Assembly: GCF_001297705.1 (NCBI RefSeq)
Contig: NZ_LIRF01000005.1
Coordinates: 558,001 to 622,000, forward strand
Direction: 5' to 3'
DNA: 64,000 nt
Origin: Chryseobacterium sp. ERMR1:04
GTDB lineage: Bacteria; Bacteroidota; Bacteroidia; Flavobacteriales; Weeksellaceae
The position numbers and the translations under genes are program-made. The notes under the pieces were generated by a model, which was given only the letters and a program-made list of their open reading frames with translations, was not told the origin of the DNA and did not search any database. Numbering within the stretch: the stretch's first letter is position 1; each line of letters begins with the position of its first letter. Positions 9,610 to 19,300 of the stretch are shown piece after piece.

Positions 9610-9743
9610 ATTTTACGTTGAAGTCTGAATTTTCATGTCTCATTATATAATTCTCATTTGTATGATTTATTTTTGATTTTTTGTAATAAATAGTTTAAGT
9701 TTACTTTTTATTTAGTTTTTGTCTCAAACTAAAATAACGGCTC

Positions 9744-10517
9744 ATGAATATCTTTCTACTGTCTATAATTGACAAAAGCATTGAAGGAGCGATGATCAGG
9801 TTTTCGCAACTCCCAATAAAATCATCCTTGCTGAATAGTAATCATCTTGAAGTGCTTGGTAATTCAGTTAAAAAGATTGTGGATACCTATATTGGTTTTT
9901 TCAAAAGTGTCAATATTGCTCCTTTTCAATATCATTATAATACCAGCAGAATTGAAAAGAGATTTGAACTCGCCGTAATAAATAAAAAACCGCTTGACGG
10001 TATTGGTAAAAAACTCCTTAGTTTAGTTACTTTCCCAATCGACACAGCGGTCATACCAGTAAATCTTCACCTGCACCAGTCTAGCAGGATTTATCTATAT
10101 ACTGGAATTGGTGTTTTTGAGAGTATGAATAACACAATTGTGTTTTTTCTTTATGAGTTATCTATCTCTGATGACCTCATACGGTATACGCCTACATCTC
10201 TGCGTTACCTGGATGACATATTAACTCGAGATGACCTTTCAAAGTTTAAATCGCTACGGGAACTGGCAAACAGCATAGGCAAGAACTACAATAGGTTCCA
10301 GCAAGATTGCAGAGAATATTTTAGGGATACTTTTCATCAATTTCAGAACAAAATCAAGATGATGAAGGTTTTAGAAGATGTGATTTTAAGTGATTTAAGT
10401 TTGAAAGAAATTGCTTATAAAAACAATTTCGCAGATTATAACAGTATGTATGCGATGTTTCGGAAAAAGTACAATTTTCCCATTCATTCTATTCCAAGAT
10501 TAATGATAGAAATTTAG
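9744..10517 (+). CDS. AraC-family transcriptional regulator of module A
   Basis: 257 residues. The C-terminal third (about 160-255) is an AraC-type double helix-turn-helix: SLRELANSIGKNYNRFQQDC for the first helix pair and LSLKEIAYKNNFADYNSMYA, FRKKYNFP for the second. The N-terminal part (about 1-150) has no cupin or ligand domain that I recognise. It is transcribed toward the MauE fusion gene, and between them lie three 21-bp direct repeats that could be its binding sites. It probably controls the MauE/DUF6520 genes of module A. Confidence 0.82.
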   Translation: MNIFLLSIIDKSIEGAMIRFSQLPIKSSLLNSNHLEVLGNSVKKIVDTYIGFFKSVNIAPFQYHYNTSRIEKRFELAVINKKPLDGIGKKLLSLVTFPIDTAVIPVNLHLHQSSRIYLYTGIGVFESMNNTIVFFLYELSISDDLIRYTPTSLRYLDDILTRDDLSKFKSLRELANSIGKNYNRFQQDCREYFRDTFHQFQNKIKMMKVLEDVILSDLSLKEIAYKNNFADYNSMYAMFRKKYNFPIHSIPRLMIEI

Positions 10518-10546
10518 TCAATATTCCCGATCATTACGTTTTACCA

Positions 10547-10609
10547 TGTTTTCGATACTTTTTTCAGTGTTTTTGATACTTTTTCCCATGTTTTTGATAC
10601 TATTTACTG
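10547..10609. promoter_or_regulatory. Three 21-bp-period direct repeats, candidate operator
   Basis: Repeats of TGTTTTTGATACTTTTT begin at 10547, 10568 and 10589, spaced exactly 21 bases, or two helical turns. The first has C for the sixth T, and the third diverges after GATACT. A fourth weaker TGTTTTTA starts at 10608. They end about 55 bases before the start of the MauE fusion gene. Phased direct repeats on one helix face are typical of AraC-type operators, and an AraC gene ends just upstream. Confidence 0.7.
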
Positions 10610-10663
10610 TTTTTATTTAAAATTTATGTAGTGAGATTTACATCAGGAAATTAAATCACATCC

Positions 10664-12193
10664 ATGATGAGAAAATCTATTACTCTCTTGCCAGTTATAG
10701 CTGCTTATTTTTTTGTTCTGCTGTTCTTTTACGCCAGCATCAGCAAAGTGTTAGATTTTGAAAATTTTCAAGTACAGTTGGCACAATCTCCACTACTGAG
10801 CGCATATGCTGGATTTATTTCTTATGCTGTTATCATAACTGAACTTGTCATTTGCCTTTTGCTTTGCTTTCCGGAAGCCAGGCTTATTGGCTTGTATGGT
10901 TCTTTAAGTTTGATGTCGGCATTTACGATATATATTTACCTTATACTTAATTACAGTGATTTTGTGCCTTGCTCATGCGGCGGCATTCTTGAAGAACTAG
11001 GCTGGACCGAACACTTGATTTTTAATGTTTTCTGTATTCTCGTTTCGCTTATTGGTATTTATGTTTTGAGTAATTTAAACTCAGTAAGCAAATTCAGAAC
11101 AAGCGTTAGTGCATTGGGGGCTAGTCTCCTTTCTGCTGGAGTTGTTTTAAGTTTATTTTTATTGTCCGAGGATATTATAAAAAAAGAAAACAACTTTACC
11201 AGGCGCTATCTTAATCATCCGATTGTAGAAGATAAACAGTATAATCTTAAGTTTAATTCCTATTATTTTGCAGGATCATCGAATGGAAAAATATTTCTGG
11301 GAAATCATACAGCTCCTAAAATACTCAGTGTTTTAGATGTAATTACTGGTGTTATTACGGCATTCAAAGTCGAGCCAGATGAGGTTGGATATACTTTTCG
11401 CGCATTAAAATTCAGGGTGAAACCTCCTTACTTCTATTTGTATGATGGCTCAGTACCGATTATTTACCGTGGCAAGCTTGGTGAAACCGACGCAAAAACA
11501 ATAAGCTATCGTGATGGCTATTTTGATGAAATGGTCGTCATGGATAGCAGCCTTTTTGCCATTCGTACGCAAAGCAGCACAAATAAAAAGCACATATTAG
11601 GAACTATAAATGTTAGTAAGGGCGTTTTACCCAGGCTATTTATAAGTGACCAACTACTAGAAAAACAACAAGATGGCATTTTTGATTCAGATGGTCAACT
11701 GGTTAGTGATGATAGAAATCCGGATAACTGTTACTATGTCTATTCCTATCGTAACCAAATTTTATCAATTGATAAAGGCCTGAATTTGTTACGAAGACAG
11801 AACACTATTGATACCAATTCGAAGGCAAAAATCAAAGTGATGCAGCTATCGGATGGTAAACGCAAAATGAGTGCTCCGCCTGTAATAGTCAATAAGAAAA
11901 CTGTGGTTCACCAAAATCTTCTTTTTAACGAATCCGGAGTGATCGGGAGATATGAACAGAAAAAGCAATGGAGAAATTCTTCGATTATCGACATTTATAA
12001 TGTTCAGGAGCCGTCTTATGTTGGTAGTTTTTATGTGCCGCATAATGGAAAAAATAAGATGTCTCATATGCTTGTTTCAGATAAATACCTATTTGTACTC
12101 TCGGGAACCATGCTTATAAGATATCACTTTACAAAAAACATGATACAAAAGTTCAAAAACGGGGGAAGCCGAAAAACCGTTTACAAAGAGTAG
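10664..12193 (+). CDS. MauE/DoxX-type redox membrane protein with large periplasmic domain
   Basis: 509 residues. Residues 1-135 are a four-helix MauE/DoxX-like domain with the motif VPCSCGG (Cys103, Cys105) and GWTEHLIFN after it. A fifth membrane helix follows at about 148-168. The remaining 340 residues are soluble, beta-rich and probably periplasmic, with repeated Tyr/Phe-containing strands that suggest a propeller, though I cannot name the family. MauE proteins are linked to disulfide formation in exported proteins. The small cysteine-containing DUF6520 peptide gene starts 24 bases downstream and is the obvious substrate candidate. The homologue in module B has only the membrane domain. 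Confidence 0.82.
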   Translation: MMRKSITLLPVIAAYFFVLLFFYASISKVLDFENFQVQLAQSPLLSAYAGFISYAVIITELVICLLLCFPEARLIGLYGSLSLMSAFTIYIYLILNYSDFVPCSCGGILEELGWTEHLIFNVFCILVSLIGIYVLSNLNSVSKFRTSVSALGASLLSAGVVLSLFLLSEDIIKKENNFTRRYLNHPIVEDKQYNLKFNSYYFAGSSNGKIFLGNHTAPKILSVLDVITGVITAFKVEPDEVGYTFRALKFRVKPPYFYLYDGSVPIIYRGKLGETDAKTISYRDGYFDEMVVMDSSLFAIRTQSSTNKKHILGTINVSKGVLPRLFISDQLLEKQQDGIFDSDGQLVSDDRNPDNCYYVYSYRNQILSIDKGLNLLRRQNTIDTNSKAKIKVMQLSDGKRKMSAPPVIVNKKTVVHQNLLFNESGVIGRYEQKKQWRNSSIIDIYNVQEPSYVGSFYVPHNGKNKMSHMLVSDKYLFVLSGTMLIRYHFTKNMIQKFKNGGSRKTVYKE

Positions 12194-12195
12194 GC
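12165..12195 (+). promoter_or_regulatory. Sequence element shared by both DUF6520 loci
   Basis: The stretch starting GAAGCCGAAAA and ending TTTACAAAGAGTAGGC ends 22 bases before the DUF6520 start. Module B has a nearly identical copy on the minus strand (42751-42723) at nearly the same distance from its DUF6520 gene. The two copies differ by two single-base indels, so the match is at nucleotide rather than protein level. Confidence 0.5.
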
Positions 12196-12217
12196 ATTAA
12201 CTTCAAAACTTTACATT

Positions 12218-12472
12218 ATGAAAAGGTTTAAAAAAATCGTGTTACCAGTAGCTATTGTTATGATTGCTGCTTTAGGTGCTTTTGCTACCAACTCAAGCAA
12301 AAAAACGGCTATGCATGACGGCTACCGCTACGATGAATTAAGTGAAACTTGTGTGAATACACAGATTCAGTGTAGTGACGTTCCTAGTTCGTTCATTTGT
12401 ACGGATGGTTCTGCAAACCAGCTACGCCAAATCAGTGGTACAAGTTGCCCTGATTTATTGTTCAAACCTTAA
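12218..12472 (+). CDS. Small secreted DUF6520-family protein
   Basis: 84 residues: signal peptide (MKRFKKIVLPVAIVMIAALG, cleavage near AFA, residues 21-23), then a mature part of about 60 residues with four cysteines (ETCVN, QIQCS, FICTD, TSCPD). The layout matches DUF6520, a family of small exported Bacteroidota proteins often encoded next to MauE genes. Four cysteines in an exported peptide beside a MauE redox protein suggest disulfide bonding in the periplasm. Function is unknown. A terminator follows immediately, and the convergent S9 peptidase lies beyond it. Confidence 0.82.
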   Translation: MKRFKKIVLPVAIVMIAALGAFATNSSKKTAMHDGYRYDELSETCVNTQIQCSDVPSSFICTDGSANQLRQISGTSCPDLLFKP

Positions 12473-12478
12473 AAAAGA

Positions 12479-12505
12479 AAGGTGTCCGTAAACTTCGGAC
12501 ACCTT
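12479..12505. terminator. Bidirectional terminator between DUF6520 and S9 peptidase genes
   Basis: A 10-bp perfect stem AAGGTGTCCG/CGGACACCTT with the 7-base loop TAAACTT, flanked by an A-rich left side and a T-rich right side. It sits between two convergent genes and can serve both. Confidence 0.85.
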
Positions 12506-12514
12506 ATTTATAGA

Positions 12515-14995
12515 CTAAAACCAGGAAGGGCGCATAGAGCCTTTAAGATAATAGTCGAACCATTGCATAAATCTTGTTGTAGCCTCTTTCTGATGCTCTT
12601 TCCGTACGATCGCGTGACCTTCCCTTGGAAATAATAATAATTTGGAGTCTTTTTTTAGGCTTTTCATGGCAATAAACATTGCAACACTCTGATTCCAGTT
12701 GACGTGATAATCTTCTTTGCCTGCCCAAAGTAGCAGGGGAGTGTTAATTTTCTCCACATGGAAAATCGGATTGTTTTCATAATAAACCTCTTTAATGTCA
12801 TAGAATGAACCGGAAAACCGGAAACTCTGATCAGTATACCTGTAAATCTCAGGACGGAGCCAGTTCTGATTGAGAGAAAAATACGAAGCCGTAATATCTG
12901 ATAAGGAGGCCCCGCTGATGGCCGCTTTGAAAATATTGGAATGAGAAACGAGATAATTAACCTCGAAGCCACCAAAGGAATGACCAATAATGCCTATCCG
13001 GTTTAGATCAATATTGTAGAATGAAGCTGCCGTTTTTATTGCTGTTTCTACACAGGATAATGCAGACTGGCCGGGTTCATCTTTCTTGTAAACAATGCGG
13101 GGCAATAAAATAATGTAACCATTCATCGCTGAAAGGGACCTGTTAAAACCGTTCTGGCCGTAATAGCTTGGGTAAACAAAATCTTTGTAGCCTTTGGCTT
13201 CATTCTCATAAATCCTTACGATCATAGGATACTTCTTTGATGCGTCATAATCTGGGGGCAGTATTACTCCACAATAGTCTGATTCTCCATCTTTATTTTT
13301 CCAAAAATGAACTTTTGTGCTGGGGAAAAGTGAGGGCTCAAAATTTTCCTTATTGCTGTAATATGTTGTTTTTTTCTTTTTCGAATTAATATTATACAGT
13401 TTTAGAACATAGGGCTCATTTCCATTTTCTGTTACGTAGGTAACCATATTTTCTGCATATACCAATTGACTGATCGTATTTGCACCGAGCGACTCAATGA
13501 CATCAATTTTCTGATCTTTATAGACCGCTAGACCTTGCATGGAGCCATCATCCTTGCTAATATCAAGCAGTAGAAAATTTTCGCCTATTTCATTAAAATT
13601 GGTCCATTTTAATCTTTCCACTGGTTCATTAATACTGTTATTAAGTATTCGATAGGAAATATGACTGTCAATGGAATGGGTGAGCCTAATTGCTTTATTG
13701 ATTACCAAATCATATTCCCAAATATTATTTTCATCTGTCAAAAATACTTTTTTGTTGTCGTGGCTTAGAAACAGCCTGCTTATTGCAAGGGTTACTTTTT
13801 CATTCAGCCTGTTAAACTGATAAAAATTTGTAGATAAGCCAGCAGTTAGGTTAACCTCTTTTCTCTTATCATAATCGTACATCCACCAATCTTTGTTTTT
13901 AAAATAAAACAACTGGTTAAACTTTTTAGACACATGGAAATATTGACCGCTTATATGTTGCGCAGTAAAAATAGTTTCACCACTCTTCAGGTCTCTGAGC
14001 CTGAAAGTTGGAGATGCAATCTCCTCGGTGAAATCATCGTTTTCCAGGTCGTAGAAATCTAAAACCACTTTATTGTCAAAAATAAGAGAACTGCGTGTTG
14101 CCCCAAAAATAGGAGGGTTTTCGTACTTCGCAGAAGTATTTACCTCGAAAATCAGATCTGTGTAGCCTTCGATCTTATTTTTCATAATTTTAGGCTTTAT
14201 CCCTTTATCTTCTGAAGACCAGACTTCAATAGAATCTGAGTTCTTAACGTTTTTAAAAGGCTGTTTGGAAGCACTTAGATAGCCAGAGTCAAAAAAATTG
14301 TAGCGGGAATAAGCTGCGAACGCTGCCGGAAGTTCTTTCTCCAGTTGAAGGTGGCCTTCGAAATCATAAAACCTTGCAATTGTTATACTATCTCGTGTCA
14401 AAATTTGTTTAAAAAGTTTTTCATCTATGCTTACTTCTTCCTTTAATACGCTCCAGCGCTGAAAATTATCCACAAGGATTTTTTCTTTTAGTGTTTTTAA
14501 ATTGAGAAGGGAGACTACATTTTTCTTTCTGATCCATAAATTCCCGTTTGTTATTGTTAATTTTTCAACGTTCGCTGTTTTATATCGAACCAGCCCTGAA
14601 TTATCTACAACCAAAATCTCCTTTGCTGTTGTTGTCAGTATAGTATTGCTCGTATCTGAATCATGGGTGAAACCCGAAATTTGCTGAAACTGAAATTCTT
14701 CCTGCTTTTTCAAGTTTCTGATGAAAACGGTATTATCCTTATTCTTTAGTATCAAAACCTTATCATCAAGATATACCTCACCTGGATTTCTGAAGATGGT
14801 CGTTTTTAAAGTAGCGCCATTTTGCAAAACACCTTCCTGTTCCCCATCATCATAATGTTTTACAAAATATATCCAGTTACCATTTTTGGTCACACTTTTA
14901 TTAAAGACCTGATACCATTGGGAGTTCTGCCCAGATAAAAGTTGAGCAAATACTAAATAGGTAAAAAGGGCAATGCATGATCTAGTAGCCTTCAT
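12515..14995 (-). CDS. S9 family (prolyl oligopeptidase-like) peptidase
   Basis: 826 residues with a signal peptide (cleavage near LSGQ, residue 22). The N-terminal 550 residues form a beta-propeller-like region, and the C-terminal 250 an alpha/beta hydrolase. The catalytic triad is visible: Ser673 in GHSFGG, Asp762 in GKEDYHV, His794 in REGHAIV. Such enzymes cleave short peptides, here probably in the periplasm. It is the last gene of a sigma/FecR/SusC/SusD/S9 operon and overlaps the SusD gene by 14 bases, so it should act on material taken up by that SusCD pair. Length is normal for exported S9 enzymes of this phylum. Confidence 0.88.
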   Translation of the reverse strand: MKATRSCIALFTYLVFAQLLSGQNSQWYQVFNKSVTKNGNWIYFVKHYDDGEQEGVLQNGATLKTTIFRNPGEVYLDDKVLILKNKDNTVFIRNLKKQEEFQFQQISGFTHDSDTSNTILTTTAKEILVVDNSGLVRYKTANVEKLTITNGNLWIRKKNVVSLLNLKTLKEKILVDNFQRWSVLKEEVSIDEKLFKQILTRDSITIARFYDFEGHLQLEKELPAAFAAYSRYNFFDSGYLSASKQPFKNVKNSDSIEVWSSEDKGIKPKIMKNKIEGYTDLIFEVNTSAKYENPPIFGATRSSLIFDNKVVLDFYDLENDDFTEEIASPTFRLRDLKSGETIFTAQHISGQYFHVSKKFNQLFYFKNKDWWMYDYDKRKEVNLTAGLSTNFYQFNRLNEKVTLAISRLFLSHDNKKVFLTDENNIWEYDLVINKAIRLTHSIDSHISYRILNNSINEPVERLKWTNFNEIGENFLLLDISKDDGSMQGLAVYKDQKIDVIESLGANTISQLVYAENMVTYVTENGNEPYVLKLYNINSKKKKTTYYSNKENFEPSLFPSTKVHFWKNKDGESDYCGVILPPDYDASKKYPMIVRIYENEAKGYKDFVYPSYYGQNGFNRSLSAMNGYIILLPRIVYKKDEPGQSALSCVETAIKTAASFYNIDLNRIGIIGHSFGGFEVNYLVSHSNIFKAAISGASLSDITASYFSLNQNWLRPEIYRYTDQSFRFSGSFYDIKEVYYENNPIFHVEKINTPLLLWAGKEDYHVNWNQSVAMFIAMKSLKKDSKLLLFPREGHAIVRKEHQKEATTRFMQWFDYYLKGSMRPSWF

Positions 14996-16370
14996 TTTGC
15001 GGTTTAAGATTTTGGTTAATTAAGAGTTCTTGTTCCGGCAGTGGCAGATTTCTGAAATAGGTTTTCCAATTGGATTTTAGGGGTAAAATCTTCTGGTCTA
15101 AAAGGTCTTTTCTTTTCAGGTCAAAAAATCGATGTCCGAATTCAGTGAAAAGCTCATGTTGTCTTTCATTAAGGATGGCTAATCGCAACTGGGTCTGGGA
15201 TGATGAGCTATCTCCCTGTAAACCGGCTTTTGAGCGTATAACGTTGAGGTATATCTTAGCCTGCGCGGAATTGCCCATCTCATTTTCTGCTTCCGCCAAT
15301 ATCAGATATGCTTCTTCAATACGGAAAACGATGGTGTACTCAACAGAAGCAGCTGTTTTATTATTCTGCTTGTATTTATAAGGATGATAAAAAGTACTTT
15401 GGCCGTTAGAAACTTCTTTAGTCCATTTAAGCTTCCGTAAATCTCCATTCTCAAAAGAGCTCATAAAACTTGAAGAGAGCACAGCATTTGGCGGTGGCAG
15501 TGTTTGGAAAATAAAATACTGCCCCTCTAAAGTATTTGCTGCTACCTCAACAGGCATAAATTGAAGTACAGCACTTTTGGAATCTTTGAGGAAGGCCATG
15601 TCCAAATTTTGAACAACGGAATAATCGGGATTTGCGATCACCTTTAAAGCATAATCTTTTGCCATTGCCCAATTATTTCGATAAAGGTAAGCTCTGGAAA
15701 GAAGCAATTGTGCCGTGGATTTATTGGCTCTTGTCCGCCCAGTGCCGGGATAGCTGTTACCAAGTTTTGATTCGGATGATAATAAATCTTGAATCAAAAG
15801 ATTATAGACTTCCGAAGCTGATTTTTTTGGAATATTTTGGTTAATAATATAGTTTGTTGACTGTACATACGGAATTTGGTCATATAGATTCACAAGATAA
15901 AAGTGTAGAAGGGCCCTGATAAAGAAAGCTTCACCCAAAAGTTGGTTTACTGTAGCTGGGTCAAGATAGGAGCTATTTTCCTGTACGCCTTCAATGATAT
16001 TATTTACGGCATATATCTGCTGATATGCATTGGTCCAAAGACTGCTGACAGCTAAATTATTGGGCTGAATGCTTAGTTCGTAAAAAGTCCGAAAGTCTGT
16101 CTGCTGGGCAGTGACAGATGTCAGCTCGTCAGTATAGCATCCCAGTAAATAATTCATCCCTGAAGTATCTCCCGTAAGGATGCCTTTAGATCTTAAATTT
16201 GTGTACACATCGGTTAGTGCAGCAGTTGCCGTTTCTTTGTTTCTGAATACTGTTGTCTGTGATATTTGGTTTTTGGGATCATCAAGTTCCAAAAAATTTT
16301 CACAGCTGATTGCTGTCATTGTAAGGGCAATAAGTATCAGGATTAGGTAGTATTGTATATAATTTTTCAT
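14982..16370 (-). CDS. RagB/SusD-family outer-membrane lipoprotein, module A
   Basis: 462 residues. Signal peptide with lipobox AISC (Cys at about residue 23) followed by ENFLELDDPKNQIS, typical of SusD starts. TPR-like helices follow, and the C-terminal region has NVIRSKAGL and LNERQHELFTEFGHRFFDLKR, the usual SusD motif. SusD is the surface lid of a SusC channel. The partner SusC gene ends 2 bases upstream, and the S9 peptidase gene overlaps its end. Substrate cannot be read from the sequence; the peptidase suggests peptides. Confidence 0.92.
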   Translation of the reverse strand: MKNYIQYYLILILIALTMTAISCENFLELDDPKNQISQTTVFRNKETATAALTDVYTNLRSKGILTGDTSGMNYLLGCYTDELTSVTAQQTDFRTFYELSIQPNNLAVSSLWTNAYQQIYAVNNIIEGVQENSSYLDPATVNQLLGEAFFIRALLHFYLVNLYDQIPYVQSTNYIINQNIPKKSASEVYNLLIQDLLSSESKLGNSYPGTGRTRANKSTAQLLLSRAYLYRNNWAMAKDYALKVIANPDYSVVQNLDMAFLKDSKSAVLQFMPVEVAANTLEGQYFIFQTLPPPNAVLSSSFMSSFENGDLRKLKWTKEVSNGQSTFYHPYKYKQNNKTAASVEYTIVFRIEEAYLILAEAENEMGNSAQAKIYLNVIRSKAGLQGDSSSSQTQLRLAILNERQHELFTEFGHRFFDLKRKDLLDQKILPLKSNWKTYFRNLPLPEQELLINQNLKPQNEGY

Positions 16371-16372
16371 GA

Positions 16373-19300
16373 TCAGAATTTTAGTGTGACATTGAATGAA
16401 TAGGTTTTGGCAAATGGAAGATAAATTCCTTCGGCTTCTGGAGATAGTCCTTTGTAGCGGGTTATGGTAAATAGATTTTGGCCTTGAAGTGTCAATATCA
16501 TGGATAACTCCTTAATGGGAACTGTATAGGATAACTGCAGGTTGTTAAGCCTTATAAACGAAGCATCAACAATAACCGCATCGCTGCTTTGATATAGGCT
16601 TTGTGCTTTAACAGCATTAGAATTTAGTCCCGTAGTCGGCAATTGGTAGCTGCCATTAGTATGCTCAGGAGTCCAGTAATCCAGCATATAGGTCGGTATG
16701 TTTCTCATTGATCCAATTGCGGGCAATGAGTAATCAAGACTATAGAGACTTTGTTTTGCAAACTGTAAAAGGAACCCTAAGGATATTTTTTTGTAGGAAA
16801 ACTGTCCGGTAAGTCCACCATAAAGTCTGGTGCCATATTTTACTGTTTTTGTACGGTCGTTGATATCAATTTTTCCATCGCCGTTAAGATCGGTAAATTC
16901 GTAGATACCTGTGGTTGGATTTATGCCTTTAAACTCGTAAACTTTCTTAATATTCATGGATTCTCCCACGATATATGAATTTGCATAAGAAGTAGATGCG
17001 ATATTATCGAAAGCGAGTAATTTACTTCTTGGTATACTAAGGTTTAGTGAGGTACTCCATTTAAAAGGTGTTTTTTGAATAGGTGAAAAACCAAGATCGA
17101 ATTCAAACCCTGAATTTTGCACTGTCGCCGGAAAATTACTTAGTATTGTAGGGAATCCTGTAGTAGCTGGCAAAGGAAATCCTACCAATTGGTTAGAGGA
17201 ACGGTTTTGGTACCATGATGCGGTAAGAGATATTCTATCTTGAAGCAAGCCCAATTCTAATGCAGTCTCTAATTTTTTTGTTTTCTCCCAGCTGAAATTC
17301 GGATTGTATAAACGGGAGGGGTAGAGTCCTGTATTCCCGTCATAAAGCGTAGATGAAATGGTATAGGTATTTAGGAATTGGTAGTCTCCAATAAGATCAC
17401 TACCAGCAACCCCATAACTTCCTCTGATTTTGCCAAAACTTACTACTTTATTATCTTTTAAAAATTGTTCTTTTGAAAATATCCAGGCAGCTCCAACAGC
17501 ACCAAAATTTGCAAAACGGTTGTTGGAACCAAATCTGCTTGAGCCGTCCCTTCTAGCCGTTAAGTTAACAAAGTACTTGTTAAGGAAGCCATAGTTGAAC
17601 CTTCCAAAAACAGCCATATATCGATAACCTGTTTCGGTGTCCTCATTCACTTTTTGAACTTTTGCATTTGAAAGATTATATATCAGCTCATTGGAGGTGA
17701 AATCACTGCCTTGTATGCGAAACAATTCTTCGTTTTTTGATTCAAATGTTGTACCCAGCAAAGCATTAAACTGGTGTTTTTCCGATTTTTTTGTCCAATG
17801 AAGCTGGGGTTCTAAAATCCAGCTGTATTTATTTACATCTCCGAAATAGATGACCGAATTTCGGCTTGTTCTGCCAAGGCTCGGATTGGAAGCTGTGGAG
17901 GGATTTGTTCGCACTTCCTTTTGGTTAGTATTGGTGTATCCGCCGTTTAGTTTGAAGGTAAAATCTTTTGATATTTTGTATTCTGAAGTTAGCTGAACGT
18001 ATAGGGTATATATCTTAGCTTTATATTCATTGTTCAGCTTGGCGACTGGGTTGGCGAAAGTATTGTTTGCCCAGTTAAGCGTACCATCTGGCAGGTAAAT
18101 GGCGGGAGCGTTTGGCGTGAGAAAGATTTGATTGGTAAGATCAGATTCAAAGAGGTTATTTCTTTGAAAAGAATACAAAACTGTTGGACTGATCTTAAAT
18201 TTTTTGTCTTTCGACTGATGGGTGGCGCTGAAATCAATACCCATCTTTTGATATCGGAAACCATTTCCATAAGCGGTAGATTGTTCGAGATGGTTCACGT
18301 TCATAAAAAAACGAGTAAGGTCATTACCACCGCTGACAGAAAATTGTGCTTGTTGGCTTAGAAACGTTTTCCCTATAAATTGTTTGTACCAATCTGTATA
18401 ACGGTTTTGGTCCCATGTTCCGTTTAGGTCAAAGGCATTGGCCGGATAATTCGTACTACCATCATTTTTATATGCATCTTTTCGCATCTGCAGATATTGT
18501 TCGGTATTGGCCAGTTCTAAAAAACGGCTTGCTTTACTGACAGAAGTATTCAGGTCAAGAATATAGGAAGTACCCTGACCTTTTCCCTTTTTTGTGGTCA
18601 CCAATACTACTCCGTTTGCTCCTCTTGAACCGTATATGGCTGTCGCATCTGCATCTTTCAATACTTCAATACTTTCGATGTCGTTCAGGTTTAAGGCATT
18701 GAGGGGGCTTGCTTCGCCTTTTGTGATCATTCCGTTTGATAAAGCGCCTATAGCATTGGATTGGCTGTTGGTGGGCACCCCATCGATAACAATCAGTGGA
18801 AAACTCCCATCATAACGTAAGCTGTTTTTACCCCTGATCTGAACATCAAAGCCACCACCTGGCACTCCGCTGTTTTGGGTTATGTTGACACCAGACATTC
18901 TTCCCTGTAAGGTAGAAAGGACATTGTTTACAGGCTGGTTCTCTATTTCTTTTGCTGTCACCTTAGCAATACTTCCGGTGCGTTCTTTATCCTTTACAGC
19001 ATAATAACCCGCATTCAGTGTAATTTCCTCGATTTTGGTTTCCCTAATAGAAAACGCTATGGTATCTTTACTTTTTTGCTGTATAGCCAACTGGGGAGTA
19101 CTTTCCTCAATATCTGAAACAGCAGATACTTTCTTGATTTTCTGCCGGATTATAATGATATTATTAAAGATAAGTCCCTCAAAAGGTAAGCCTTTTAGTA
19201 TTTTATTAACGCAATCTACTAGGCTTTCATTGCTGCATTTTACTCCCTGAATCTTATACTTTTCTAGCTCATCAGTAGAATAAGCATATGATTTGATCTT

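Noticed and set aside
10547..10609. CRISPR array or replication iterons
   Set aside because: Only three units of 21 bases without spacers, and no Rep gene nearby; an operator fits better.
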